In this document: positions 18,091 through 26,878 of the stretch, piece by piece | How positions within the stretch are numbered: position 1 is the first letter of the stretch | Layout: every line of letters starts with the position of its first letter | Assembly: GCA_902774185.1 (NCBI GenBank) | Contig: CACYHE010000001.1 | Span: 1-64,000 of the forward strand | Direction of reading: 5' to 3' | DNA from: an uncultured Bacteroidales bacterium | GTDB taxonomy: Bacteria; Bacteroidota; Bacteroidia; Bacteroidales; Paludibacteraceae | DNA length: 64,000 bases | Notes under the pieces: generated by a model | What the model was told of the DNA's origin: nothing | Database searches by the model: none | The model's input: the letters and a program-made list of their open reading frames with translations, nothing else | Program-made: the position numbers and the translations under genes

Positions 18091-19035
18091 ATGAATACCA
18101 AAAATAATATAAAAATATCAGTAGTATCCCCTGTCTATCGCGGAGAGAAGATGGTAGCAGAGTTAGTCCGCAGAAATGTGGAAGCATTAAAGACTATTAC
18201 GGATGATTATGAAATCATCCTTGTAAACGATGCGTCGCCGGATAACTCATGGCAAGCCATCGAAGCCGAGTGCCAAAAGAATCCTAATGTGAAGGGCTTG
18301 AATCTAAGCCGTAACTTTGGTCAGCACTATGCTATCACTGCCGGACTGAGTTACGCGAAAGGTGAGTGGGTCGTTGTAATGGATTGCGACTTGCAAGACA
18401 GACCGGAGGAGATTCCGAACTTGTATGCAAAAGCGCAAGAGGGATACGATTCTGTCTTGGCACAACGTGTGCAAAGGAGTCATGGTCGGTTTAAGAAGTT
18501 GGGATCGAAATGCTTCTATAAGGTATTCTCGTATCTGACAGAAACGAAACAAGATGCATCAGTGGCAAACTTCGGTATCTACAATCGCAAGGTAATTGAT
18601 GCGGTGCTTTCTATGGGCGATGCAATGCGCTATTTCCCGACTCAGATTCAATGGGTGGGATTTAAACGCGCATATTTACCTATACAGCATGATGAACGTG
18701 CAGAAGGGAAGAGTTCCTATAATCTGAGTCGTTTGTTCCGCTTGGCTTTTGATACGATCATTTCATTCTCGGATAAACCGATGCGACTGATGGTGAAAAT
18801 GGGATTGTTTGTAACAATGGCATCCTTCATTGTCGGCATTGTATTCTTGGTTCGTTACTGCTTGGGAGAAATTGAGGTGCTTGGTTTCACGAGTCTGATT
18901 ATCTCGCTGTGGTTGTTGGGAGGTATTATCATTTCGCTGATAGGAGTGGTTGGTATCTATTTGGGCAAGTTGTTTGAGAAAGCGAAAGATAGGCCGACAT
19001 TCATAGTAGATGAAACTTTGAATGTCGAGAAGTAA
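18091..19035 (+). CDS. gtrB: GtrB-like polyprenyl-phosphate glycosyltransferase
   Basis: 314 residues with ISVVSPVYRGEKMVAEL, LVNDASPDNSW, LSRNFGQHYAITAGL and VVMDCDLQDRPEEI (about 98-112), the standard GtrB/DPM1-type signature. Two C-terminal membrane helices follow (about 233-256 and 268-292). These enzymes make undecaprenyl-phosphate-linked sugars at the inner face of the membrane. It is followed by an acetyltransferase, two small SMR-type proteins and a large multi-membrane protein, which together form a side-branch glycosylation cassette. Confidence 0.85.
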   Translation: MNTKNNIKISVVSPVYRGEKMVAELVRRNVEALKTITDDYEIILVNDASPDNSWQAIEAECQKNPNVKGLNLSRNFGQHYAITAGLSYAKGEWVVVMDCDLQDRPEEIPNLYAKAQEGYDSVLAQRVQRSHGRFKKLGSKCFYKVFSYLTETKQDASVANFGIYNRKVIDAVLSMGDAMRYFPTQIQWVGFKRAYLPIQHDERAEGKSSYNLSRLFRLAFDTIISFSDKPMRLMVKMGLFVTMASFIVGIVFLVRYCLGEIEVLGFTSLIISLWLLGGIIISLIGVVGIYLGKLFEKAKDRPTFIVDETLNVEK

Positions 19036-19061
19036 GAGTTAAGAGCTAAGAGTTAAGAGGT
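19036..19061 (+). repeat. GAGTTAA/GAGCTAA repeat spacer
   Basis: The 26 bases between the stop at 19035 and the next ATG consist of three 7-9-base units of the GAGTTAA type. It is a minor member of the spacer repeats. Confidence 0.6.
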
Positions 19062-19757
19062 ATGGAGATACGGAAATTAGAATGGGATTCGGAGTTCTTC
19101 GATATGCAGATTGGTAGAGTGGATTTGCAGACGTTGGATGATGCCGTGGATTTAGCATTGATGCATTATGATCTGAAGTATCAATTTGATCTGCTGTATG
19201 TGTTTAGTAAAGAGGGATTGAGTTTCGACGCCATTGGTGCTGAGTTGGTTGATGAGAAGATTTTGTACAGCAAACCATGTGAACCATGTGAACAGTACAA
19301 CGACATCTCTTTCTATAAGCAGGATACTCCATCCGAGGATCTCTATCGTTTGGCTTTAGTTAGTGGCGGTTATTCTCGTTTTAAGTTAGACGAACGTCTG
19401 CCTAAAGGTAGTTATGAACGGCTCTATACGCGTTGGATTGAGAATGCTTGTCCGAAAGAAGGTACCAACAAACTGATCCTGACTTTCCTCGATGCACAAA
19501 ATATTGCCAAAGGAATGATTACCATTGATCATCAAGGTGAGTTGGGGCATATTGGTTTAGTAGCAGTAGATGAGGAATGCCAACATCAGGGTATAGGTGG
19601 TAAGATCATGTCCACATTGGATGGCTATTTGTATGGCTTAGGTGTTAAGACATTGGAAGTACCTACGCAGAAAGCAAACAAGGATGCGTGTCGTTGGTAT
19701 GAGAAGAATGGATTTAAGGTAAAATCGGTTACTCCGATTTATCATTGGTGGTTGTAA
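19062..19757 (+). CDS. GNAT acetyltransferase, WecD/RffC-like
   Basis: 231 residues. The start (MEIRKLEWDSEFFDMQIGRVDL) matches WecD-type dTDP-4-amino-4,6-dideoxygalactose N-acetyltransferases. The acetyl-CoA loop is VDEECQHQGIGGKIM (about 169-183) and the C-terminal GNAT strand is ACRWYEKNGFKV. A WecE homologue lies 3.4 kb downstream in the same operon, which supports synthesis of dTDP-Fuc4NAc. The stop overlaps the next start (TAATG). Confidence 0.8.
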   Translation: MEIRKLEWDSEFFDMQIGRVDLQTLDDAVDLALMHYDLKYQFDLLYVFSKEGLSFDAIGAELVDEKILYSKPCEPCEQYNDISFYKQDTPSEDLYRLALVSGGYSRFKLDERLPKGSYERLYTRWIENACPKEGTNKLILTFLDAQNIAKGMITIDHQGELGHIGLVAVDEECQHQGIGGKIMSTLDGYLYGLGVKTLEVPTQKANKDACRWYEKNGFKVKSVTPIYHWWL

Positions 19758-20092
19758 TGACGAAAGTAGCAACATATAGTTCATTGGTGGGTGTTAACTT
19801 GCTGTATGCAAGCGTGACGCTGTTTACTAAATATGCATCGCAGCAGGAGATGGGTTCTGTCGCTTATTGCCTCGGCGTAGCCGGAGCAATTAGTGTGATG
19901 GGATTGTATGCAATATGCTGGCAGCAGATCTTGAAGAGAATAGAGTTGAGTACAGCCTATATGTTTAAAGGAACGAGCCTCATCTTCATCATGCTATTTG
20001 CATTTGCCCTATTCGGCGAACCGATTACTATCATGAATGTCGTTGGAGCGATTGTAATCGTGATAGGCATCACACTATTCGCTAAAGATTAA
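19757..20092 (+). CDS. small multidrug-resistance/EamA-type membrane protein (ArnE/F-like subunit)
   Basis: 111 residues with four predicted membrane helices (about 8-28, 34-55, 68-86, 92-109). The start at 19757 (TAATG overlap) is preferred to an upstream ATG at 19745 inside the previous gene. It pairs with another four-helix protein at 20137. Such SMR-like pairs (ArnE/ArnF) flip undecaprenyl-phosphate sugars across the inner membrane. Next to a GtrB they probably replace GtrA. Confidence 0.7.
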   Translation: MTKVATYSSLVGVNLLYASVTLFTKYASQQEMGSVAYCLGVAGAISVMGLYAICWQQILKRIELSTAYMFKGTSLIFIMLFAFALFGEPITIMNVVGAIVIVIGITLFAKD

Positions 20093-20136
20093 ATCGTTAA
20101 ACATTCAACATTCAACATTAAACATTAAACATTATA
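20093..20136 (+). repeat. CATTCAA/CATTAAA repeat spacer
   Basis: The 44-base gap between the two SMR-type genes is built of CATTCAA and CATTAAA heptamers, related to the array at 15331-15393. Confidence 0.75.
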
Positions 20137-20469
20137 GTGTATTACGTAGTTGTCATATTATCGGTATTTGCTGCGGCATGTGCGCAGATGCTTTTGAAGC
20201 AAGGAGCAAGGAAAGAGTATGGCTCTTGGTGGAGGCAGTACATCAATCCGTGGGTGATTGGCGGATATGGGATTATGGCATGCAGTCTGGTGCTGAATAT
20301 ATGGTGCCTGAGTAAAGGCGTGCAAGTAAAAGAAGTGAGCGTGATTGAGGCGATGAGTTACTTATTTGTACCTATGCTGGCATTTATGCTGTTTAAAGAG
20401 AAATTGACTATGCGCAAGATTTGCGCAATAGGAATAATAATTGGTGGAGTAATAATCTTTTTTATTTAA
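20137..20469 (+). CDS. second SMR/EamA-type membrane protein (ArnE/F-like subunit)
   Basis: 110 residues with four predicted membrane helices (about 2-20, 36-57, 67-84, 90-109) and an early AQMLLKQGA motif typical of SMR/EamA halves. The start is GTG at 20137, directly after an in-frame TAG; the next ATG would remove the first helix. It probably forms a heterodimer with the preceding protein as a lipid-linked-sugar flippase. Confidence 0.7.
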   Translation: MYYVVVILSVFAAACAQMLLKQGARKEYGSWWRQYINPWVIGGYGIMACSLVLNIWCLSKGVQVKEVSVIEAMSYLFVPMLAFMLFKEKLTMRKICAIGIIIGGVIIFFI

Positions 20470-20475
20470 TAAGAT

Positions 20476-22068
20476 ATGAAGATATTTAATAAAACAGTAA
20501 CGATCAATGAACTAATCCCATATACCATTCTTGCGGTATATACATTGGTGTTAGCATTCTTAATGGTATATTGGGGCAATTGGACGATTGGCGATGATGC
20601 TATTTATCTAAGGACAACTGCGTTGGGAAAGTTTAATTGGTGCTTAGATGGCTTCCTGCCTAAAGATGGCAGGTTGTTCCCATTGGCGCACTTTGATTAT
20701 AATTTGACTTTGCTTCTCCCATTCTTACCGGTAATTAAAGCGCATTATCTTCTCAATGCACTTAGCTTTTGTCTCTATGTCTATTTACTTTTCCGAGTGA
20801 TTAGAAGTATCGTTTATTTTATAGCAATAGAGCCGATAGCCGGGAATAAAAGAAAGATAAATATACCTATCATATTATTCTTTGTCCTTATATTGTTTGT
20901 CTTCTCCAAAAAGATGCTGCTTATAGCGCTACTACTATACCTTGTAATGTATAGTTGTTCGTGTTGGATTAAAGATGTTGATTGTAGGCCATGGATTGTA
21001 GTGTTGTCGATATTCTCCATACTCTTGCAACCGATGTGGAGCGCTGATTACTTTGAGATTCATACAGCGACACGACTTTTTGTGGTTTTAGCTATCTTAT
21101 TTATATATTCCGTTTATCGATTCTTAGAGAATCAAAAATGGTCGTATGCTATATTGGCTGTATTTGCTGCTTTTTACCTAACATACTCCTATGAGTATCA
21201 CTTTGGTCTTTTTGTGGTATTTGCTACATCGATGTTGCTGTTTTATCCTAACCAGGATAAGAAGTTTAAAGGATTGATGTGGGGTATATTAGGGGTGGCA
21301 TTATCATACGTAGTCGTTTATATGATCTTTATTTTTCCAAATATAGAGCAAGTATATACTCATGAGAAGCAAAGCATGGCAGTAGGCACGCAACATCTGT
21401 TATCATGGGTACGTGTGTATGGATTCGCAATAGCGTTTGGTCTATACAGATTGTATGCAGTTCTTTGGAAAAAGGATAGAGAGCATATCTTCTATGATAG
21501 TTGTTTGGCAGCAGGATTAGCCGGAATGGTAGCGCTAATTATGTTAGAAATGTTTGATCCGTATTGCCATATGACTAATATCATTTTCTGTTATATACCG
21601 GTGATTTATTGGGCGCAGAAATACTTTGGTTCGAAATGTTCTGTTATTTTATATGGCTTACTGATTGTTAATCTAGTATCGCCATTTATGAGATCAGTGC
21701 ATAAAAGAGTGGACGCTATGCAAGCAACCATGCCAAAGGTAGAGCAAGTAATGAATTTGATTAATCATGACACCAAAATGGTAATGATTATGCCGGAAAA
21801 TCCGAAAGAGATGGTCTCTGATTTTTCGCGAGAAGAAGGATGCCAGATGTTTATAAGTCGTTTTGAGTCCATTATTCGGTATGCGGATGCAGATCACTAC
21901 GTATATCATATAGATGAATGTACAATAGAGGATGTATCTCAACTAAGGGAAGATATTGTGTATATGACGAATCCGGAATGGATTGATAATAAACAAATCG
22001 TAGACGCGTTAGAACAAAGAGGAAACATCATACGGTTAGAAACGAATAGTATCTATTTTAATCAATAA
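20476..22068 (+). CDS. multi-membrane GT-C type glycosyltransferase (Gtr-like)
   Basis: 530 residues with about ten to twelve hydrophobic segments spread to about residue 400, an acidic GDDAIYLRTT motif in the first periplasmic loop (about 37-46) as in GT-C enzymes, and a soluble C-terminal tail. By position after GtrB and the flippase pair it is the likely transferase that adds the lipid-linked sugar to the glycan at the outer face. No close family was recognised. The TAA overlaps the next ATG. Confidence 0.6.
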   Translation: MKIFNKTVTINELIPYTILAVYTLVLAFLMVYWGNWTIGDDAIYLRTTALGKFNWCLDGFLPKDGRLFPLAHFDYNLTLLLPFLPVIKAHYLLNALSFCLYVYLLFRVIRSIVYFIAIEPIAGNKRKINIPIILFFVLILFVFSKKMLLIALLLYLVMYSCSCWIKDVDCRPWIVVLSIFSILLQPMWSADYFEIHTATRLFVVLAILFIYSVYRFLENQKWSYAILAVFAAFYLTYSYEYHFGLFVVFATSMLLFYPNQDKKFKGLMWGILGVALSYVVVYMIFIFPNIEQVYTHEKQSMAVGTQHLLSWVRVYGFAIAFGLYRLYAVLWKKDREHIFYDSCLAAGLAGMVALIMLEMFDPYCHMTNIIFCYIPVIYWAQKYFGSKCSVILYGLLIVNLVSPFMRSVHKRVDAMQATMPKVEQVMNLINHDTKMVMIMPENPKEMVSDFSREEGCQMFISRFESIIRYADADHYVYHIDECTIEDVSQLREDIVYMTNPEWIDNKQIVDALEQRGNIIRLETNSIYFNQ

Positions 22069-23120
22069 TGAGCATTTTTAGCTTAAATAGATCGGATACA
22101 TTAGTGCTGAAAGGCATAGCGATATGCGCTATGCTATGCCACCATCTTTATACCGGAGCTGATGTGATTGGAGTCCCTTATTCTGGGATAATGGCTATCA
22201 TCGGCAATATCGGCAAAGTATGTGTGGCGATTTTTTTATTTTGCTCCGGCTATGGTCTATCGGCTCAATACGATGACTCTAATATAAAAGATAGTATACG
22301 ATTTGTAGCAAAGCGACTTGTGAAATTTTATGCGAATTATTGGGTGATATTCCTTCTGTTTGTGCCTTTCACGATTCTTGTTTTTAATCGTCCTCTGAGC
22401 GTGCCTTATGGCGAAGATGCCAATATCATGACTTCCTTGATAAAAGATATTTTGGGTGTGGCTTGCTGGAAATCATATAATATCACATGGTGGTTTAACC
22501 AATTAATCATCGTTTTATATTGTTTATTCCCGGTGCTTTATTATATCACCAAGAGAATTCCGATAACGTTCTTTATCATTAGTGCATTGCTCATGATTTA
22601 TGGGGAGTATATTCCGTATAATATAGATGCGGATATCTATACATGGATGTTTCCTTTTGTCCTTGGTATATTATGGAAGTTAAATGAGAATAAGTTGCTT
22701 AAGATGCAAGAATGGTTAAGCGATCATGCTTATTCCTTTGGAACCATATCGTTGGTGTTCTTTATTGCTTGTCTAGTAGTACGCACTTACTATATTATTC
22801 CGATATTATATGGAACCAATATAGATGGCTTCCTTACATATGCTCTTGTGATGTGCCTTATATCTATCATGCGAAAAGTAAATTGGATTATGACATTATT
22901 CGCATTCTTAGGTAAGCATTCGATAAATATCTATATGGTGCATACTTTTGTCAATGCATACTGGCATCCAGAATGGCTGCACACCGGCGAATGGCTACGG
23001 GGGGGGGGCAACTTTGTTCTTCTCATAACAATGTGCTTATTAATCAGTATTGGAATCGAATTTTTGAAAGAAAAGATTCGATTATATAAACTTGTGAATA
23101 TAATAACAAAACGAATATGA
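22068..23120 (+). CDS. acyltransferase 3 family membrane O-acyltransferase with a G10 tract
   Basis: 350 residues, about ten membrane helices. The N-terminal TLVLKGIAICAMLCHHLY carries the basic residue and HH of acyltransferase-3 enzymes (OafA/WecH type), and KHSINIYMVHTF lies near the C-terminus. These enzymes add acyl groups, often acetyl, to surface sugars. A run of ten G at 22999-23008 (codons CGG GGG GGG GGC) lies before the last helix. A one-base slip would change the last 37 codons, so phase variation is likely. It overlaps the next gene by 4 bases. Confidence 0.85.
   Translation: MSIFSLNRSDTLVLKGIAICAMLCHHLYTGADVIGVPYSGIMAIIGNIGKVCVAIFLFCSGYGLSAQYDDSNIKDSIRFVAKRLVKFYANYWVIFLLFVPFTILVFNRPLSVPYGEDANIMTSLIKDILGVACWKSYNITWWFNQLIIVLYCLFPVLYYITKRIPITFFIISALLMIYGEYIPYNIDADIYTWMFPFVLGILWKLNENKLLKMQEWLSDHAYSFGTISLVFFIACLVVRTYYIIPILYGTNIDGFLTYALVMCLISIMRKVNWIMTLFAFLGKHSINIYMVHTFVNAYWHPEWLHTGEWLRGGGNFVLLITMCLLISIGIEFLKEKIRLYKLVNIITKRI
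22999..23008 (+). repeat. homopolymeric G10 tract (candidate phase-variation site)
   Basis: Ten consecutive G residues in the coding strand of the acyltransferase-3 gene. The flanking residues GEWLRGGGN are in a loop before the terminal membrane helix. No other G run in the window reaches this length (next is G8 at 58590-58597). Confidence 0.85.
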
Positions 23121-24268
23121 GTATACCTTTTAATAAACCGTACCTCACGGGTAAAGAGGCGCATTACATGTACAAGGCAGTTTTTGCCGGTCATTTATCC
23201 GGAAACGGAGAGTATACGAAGAAATGCCAAGCTTTCTTTCAGGAACGCTATGGATTTAAGAAATGTCTGCTGACCACATCTGGTACCGATGCACTGGAGA
23301 TGTGCGCGATGCTGTGTGATCTCAAACCCGGTGATGAGGTAATCATCCCGAGTTATACCTTCGTGAGCTCTGCTCTTGCCTTCCTCCGCGAAGGAGCGAA
23401 GGTAGTCTTTGCCGATAGCATGAAGCGCAATCCGAACCTAGATGCGGAAGCTATTGAGGCATTGATCACTCCGAGAACGAAAGTGATTGTGCCGGTACAC
23501 TATGCCGGAGTGGCATGCGATATGGATCGGATTATGGAGATAGCAGAGAAGCATAATCTGCTCGTAGTAGAGGATGCTGCGCAAGCAATCGATAGTTACT
23601 ACCGTTCTCCCGTAACCGGTAACCCCTTTCCCCTCGGCTCGATAGGCCACTTGGCTGCTTTCAGTTTCCACGAAACGAAGAACATCACTGCCGGAGGAGA
23701 GGGAGGATTACTGGTAGTGAACGACGAACGCTTCATCCGTCGTGCAGAAATATTGTGGGAGAAGGGAACGAACCGAGCAGAGTTCTTCCGAGGAGCCGTG
23801 AATAAATATGGCTGGGTAGATATGGGTTCGAGTTTCTTGCCGGCAGAGATTAATGCCGCTTTCCTCTGGGCACAACTCGAGAACCTCGACGAGATCCAGA
23901 ATAAACGAAAGGCTCTCTGGGAGACATACTACAAACTCCTCAAACCTTTAGCTGACAAAGGCTATTTCCAATTGCCGGATATACCTGAATATGCGACGAA
24001 CAATGCCCACATGTTCTATCTTGTATTCCCGAGTTTAGAGAAACGCACAGCATTGATACAGCATCTCAGAGAGAATGACATTATGGCGGTGTTCCATTAT
24101 CTAAGTCTGCATAGTAGCCAATACTATAAGGATAAACACGATGGACGTGAATTGCCGGAATGCGATCGCTATGCCGATACCTTGGTACGCTTGCCGATGT
24201 ACTATGATTTGGAGATTGAGGATGTGGAGAGGATATGCCTTGTGATACAAGCAATGTATAGTGTATGA
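23117..24268 (+). CDS. wecE: dTDP-4-amino-4,6-dideoxygalactose transaminase (WecE/RffA)
   Basis: 383 residues. The start IPFNKPYLTGKEAHYM, GHLSGNGEYTKKCQ, VVEDAAQAIDSYY (about 152-164) and the PLP lysine in AFSFHETKNITAGGEGG are close to WecE. It transfers an amino group to dTDP-4-keto-6-deoxyglucose. SPVTGNPF (about 166-173) looks longer than in usual family members. With the WecD-like protein at 19062 it supports dTDP-Fuc4NAc synthesis. Confidence 0.88.
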   Translation: MSIPFNKPYLTGKEAHYMYKAVFAGHLSGNGEYTKKCQAFFQERYGFKKCLLTTSGTDALEMCAMLCDLKPGDEVIIPSYTFVSSALAFLREGAKVVFADSMKRNPNLDAEAIEALITPRTKVIVPVHYAGVACDMDRIMEIAEKHNLLVVEDAAQAIDSYYRSPVTGNPFPLGSIGHLAAFSFHETKNITAGGEGGLLVVNDERFIRRAEILWEKGTNRAEFFRGAVNKYGWVDMGSSFLPAEINAAFLWAQLENLDEIQNKRKALWETYYKLLKPLADKGYFQLPDIPEYATNNAHMFYLVFPSLEKRTALIQHLRENDIMAVFHYLSLHSSQYYKDKHDGRELPECDRYADTLVRLPMYYDLEIEDVERICLVIQAMYSV

Positions 24269-24289
24269 AATAATGCGTAGGAGATAAGA

Positions 24290-25717
24290 ATGGTATTTAA
24301 TAGCATACAATTTGCATTGTTTCTTCCAATAGTGTTTATCATATATTGGTTGTTACGGAAGAACTTGAAACTACAAAATCTCTTTGTGGTTTTGGCGAGT
24401 TATGTTTTCTATGGATGGTGGGATTGGCGGTTCTTAATTCTAATAGCCTTCACATCCTTCTGCTCGTGGGGCAGTGGACTGCTCATTAAGCAATCCGCAA
24501 TCAGCAATCAGTCTTCTGTTAAATCGAAGTCTTGGTTAACGGCTAATATCGTCATCAATTTGGCGATATTGGGAGTCTTTAAGTATTATGATTTCTTTGT
24601 GACGAGTTTTGTGGGGATGTTTGGTGTAGATGCTTCGCGGCATTTGCTGAATGTGATTTTGCCAGTTGGAATTAGCTTCTATACATTCCAAGCGCTCAGC
24701 TATTCTATTGATGTTTATCGCGGAAAGATAGAACCTACAAAAGACTCGATAGCATTCTTTGCATACGTGGCTTTCTTCCCACAGCTGGTGGCAGGTCCAA
24801 TTGAACGAGCCACCAACCTCTTGCCGCAGTTCCAGAAGGCACGTACGTTTGATTATGTGGAAGCGGTAGAAGGTTGCAGACGCATCTTGTGGGGATTGTT
24901 TAAGAAGATGGTGATAGCCGATAACTGTGCCATCTATGTCGATTCTGTTTGGAAAGATTATACCTCTCAGTCGGGTAGTACACTGGTGTTGGCGGCAATA
25001 TTCTTTGCCTTCCAGATATATGGTGACTTTTCCGGCTATAGTGACATAGCTATCGGAACAGCGAAACTATTCGGTATCTCTCTGCGCGATAACTTCTTAA
25101 CTCCGTATTTCAGTCGCAATGTAGCTGAGTTTTGGAAACGGTGGCACATATCGCTCAATACATGGTTTGTAGATTATGTATATATCCCTTTAGGTGGATC
25201 TCGCGAAGGAAGATGGAATACCATTCGCAATACCTTTGTGATCTTCTTGCTCTCAGGCTTATGGCATGGAGCGAACTGGACGTATGTAGGATGGGGTGCA
25301 TACCATGCATTATTATTTGTGCCTCTGATTTGGCTGGGTGCAACGAAGAAGTATCGAGATGTTGCTATATGGAAACAAGTACCGCAGATGCTGTTGACAT
25401 TTGCGTTGGTCGTACTCGGTTGGATTATCTTCCGTGCTCCATCGATTGCAGATGCATGGCAGTACGTGGGTGCAATATGCGATAAGACGTTATTCTCAGT
25501 TCCATGGCTTATGACTCGTGATTTCTATTTGCCTTTATTTGCAGGGATTGCAATCATGTTCATTTTTGAGTGGATAGGTCGCAAAAAAGGATATGGTTTG
25601 GCTTGGTTGCGTGGTAAAAATAAGATCCTACAAGTAGTTGTTTACTATCTCTTTGTCGTGCTGATTTATATGTGGCAAGCGACAGAAGAGATTCAATTTA
25701 TTTATTTTCAATTCTAA
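24290..25717 (+). CDS. MBOAT family O-acyltransferase (AlgI/DltB/PatA-like)
   Basis: 475 residues with many membrane helices. The family hallmarks are present: FYTFQALSYSIDVYRGK (about 127-143), FFPQLVAGPIERA, the DFSGYSDIAIG block (about 245-255), WKRWHISLNTWFVDYVYIPLGG (about 282-303) and the catalytic His in SGLWHGANWTYVGWG (about 323-337). It moves acetyl groups across the inner membrane for transfer to the glycan. AISNQSS (24490-24514) is encoded by a CAATC-type repeat. The stop overlaps the next ATG (TAATG). Confidence 0.88.
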   Translation: MVFNSIQFALFLPIVFIIYWLLRKNLKLQNLFVVLASYVFYGWWDWRFLILIAFTSFCSWGSGLLIKQSAISNQSSVKSKSWLTANIVINLAILGVFKYYDFFVTSFVGMFGVDASRHLLNVILPVGISFYTFQALSYSIDVYRGKIEPTKDSIAFFAYVAFFPQLVAGPIERATNLLPQFQKARTFDYVEAVEGCRRILWGLFKKMVIADNCAIYVDSVWKDYTSQSGSTLVLAAIFFAFQIYGDFSGYSDIAIGTAKLFGISLRDNFLTPYFSRNVAEFWKRWHISLNTWFVDYVYIPLGGSREGRWNTIRNTFVIFLLSGLWHGANWTYVGWGAYHALLFVPLIWLGATKKYRDVAIWKQVPQMLLTFALVVLGWIIFRAPSIADAWQYVGAICDKTLFSVPWLMTRDFYLPLFAGIAIMFIFEWIGRKKGYGLAWLRGKNKILQVVVYYLFVVLIYMWQATEEIQFIYFQF

Positions 25718-26763
25718 TGAAGCGATTTTTACTATATTGTTCTTTATTTATACTGCCATTTGTGGTAGTACTATTGCCTTATTTTATAACCGATCCGTTT
25801 AAGGTAATCTATCATTATGACAACTATTACGATATAGGAGGACAGGGGTATTATATCAATACTAATCGTTCATATGTATCGACTATGATGTATATCCAGA
25901 ATAAAGATAAGTATCATTATGATTCGTTTATCTTTGGTAGTAGTCGTAGCGAGTATTTTATGGTGGATGACTGGAAAAAATATATTCCAGACTCTGCTAG
26001 TTGTTTTCATTTTGACGGATCAAGTGAGTCTATCTACAACATACACAAGAAGCTCAAGTACATAGATGGAAAATCGCCCATTAGGAATGTGCTGATCTGT
26101 ATGGAACGAGAACTCTTATATCAAGACAAACTTGATTGTGGGCATTTATGGGTGTTGCCTCCGTGCTTGGAAGGTGATAACTTCAGTGCATTCCATATGG
26201 CGTTTATCCGTGCATATTTGCATCCAAAATTTCTTCGAGCATATTTAGATGCAAAGATTACAGGGAAAGTAAAACCATATATGCTTGAAGATAATATCTT
26301 CAGGAGGCCATATGCTCAATATGATGTCGTAACTAATGAATTAAGCGAAGGACATAAAGATGTAGTACAATTCCCTGATTCTTTTTATGGAGAGAGATTA
26401 TCCTCCTTCTACGAAAGACAGGGTTCGATATCGGTCGGGATGCCGGTTATTAAGGAAAATCAAAGAAAGATGCTGTACGAAATCAAGGAGATTTTGCAGC
26501 GAAACGGGACTAACTATAGAATTATCTTGAACCCTATCTATAATCAAGTCTATTTTGCTACGGAAGATATATCTTTTTTGCAAGATTTGTTTGGAGATAA
26601 CTTGATGGATTTTTCTGGAAAGAATAGAATCACGGACAACTACCACTATTATAGCGATCCGGCGCATTTCAATGAATATATCGCAAATGAGTTGATGCGT
26701 ATCGCGTATGAACCAGACTCCAAAAAACAAAAAATGATGCTAGATTCTTTGTATTATAGATAA
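25717..26763 (+). CDS. SGNH-like periplasmic O-acetyltransferase partner of MBOAT
   Basis: 348 residues. The N-terminal hydrophobic segment (about 4-24) is a signal anchor. FIFGSSRSEYF (about 78-88) resembles the nucleophile block of SGNH/AlgX/DltD-like enzymes, and YYSDPAHFNEYIANELM (about 310-326) has the Asp-x-x-His pair. Coupled to the MBOAT gene by TAATG, it probably completes acetyl transfer in the periplasm. The start at 25717 is chosen over an upstream ATG at 25672 lying inside the MBOAT gene. Confidence 0.75.
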   Translation: MKRFLLYCSLFILPFVVVLLPYFITDPFKVIYHYDNYYDIGGQGYYINTNRSYVSTMMYIQNKDKYHYDSFIFGSSRSEYFMVDDWKKYIPDSASCFHFDGSSESIYNIHKKLKYIDGKSPIRNVLICMERELLYQDKLDCGHLWVLPPCLEGDNFSAFHMAFIRAYLHPKFLRAYLDAKITGKVKPYMLEDNIFRRPYAQYDVVTNELSEGHKDVVQFPDSFYGERLSSFYERQGSISVGMPVIKENQRKMLYEIKEILQRNGTNYRIILNPIYNQVYFATEDISFLQDLFGDNLMDFSGKNRITDNYHYYSDPAHFNEYIANELMRIAYEPDSKKQKMMLDSLYYR

Positions 26764-26878
26764 ATGAAGTATTAAAATTTTAGTAATGAACAACAATCAA
26801 TATACATATGGAGATATAGTAGATATGAAGCGAATTGTTATTATATCACAGAATTAACCCATTCACCCTTTTAATAAT

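Noticed and set aside
26787..26858. 23-aa open frame before the glycosyltransferase
   Set aside because: Short, no promoter, no similarity; probably spacer debris.
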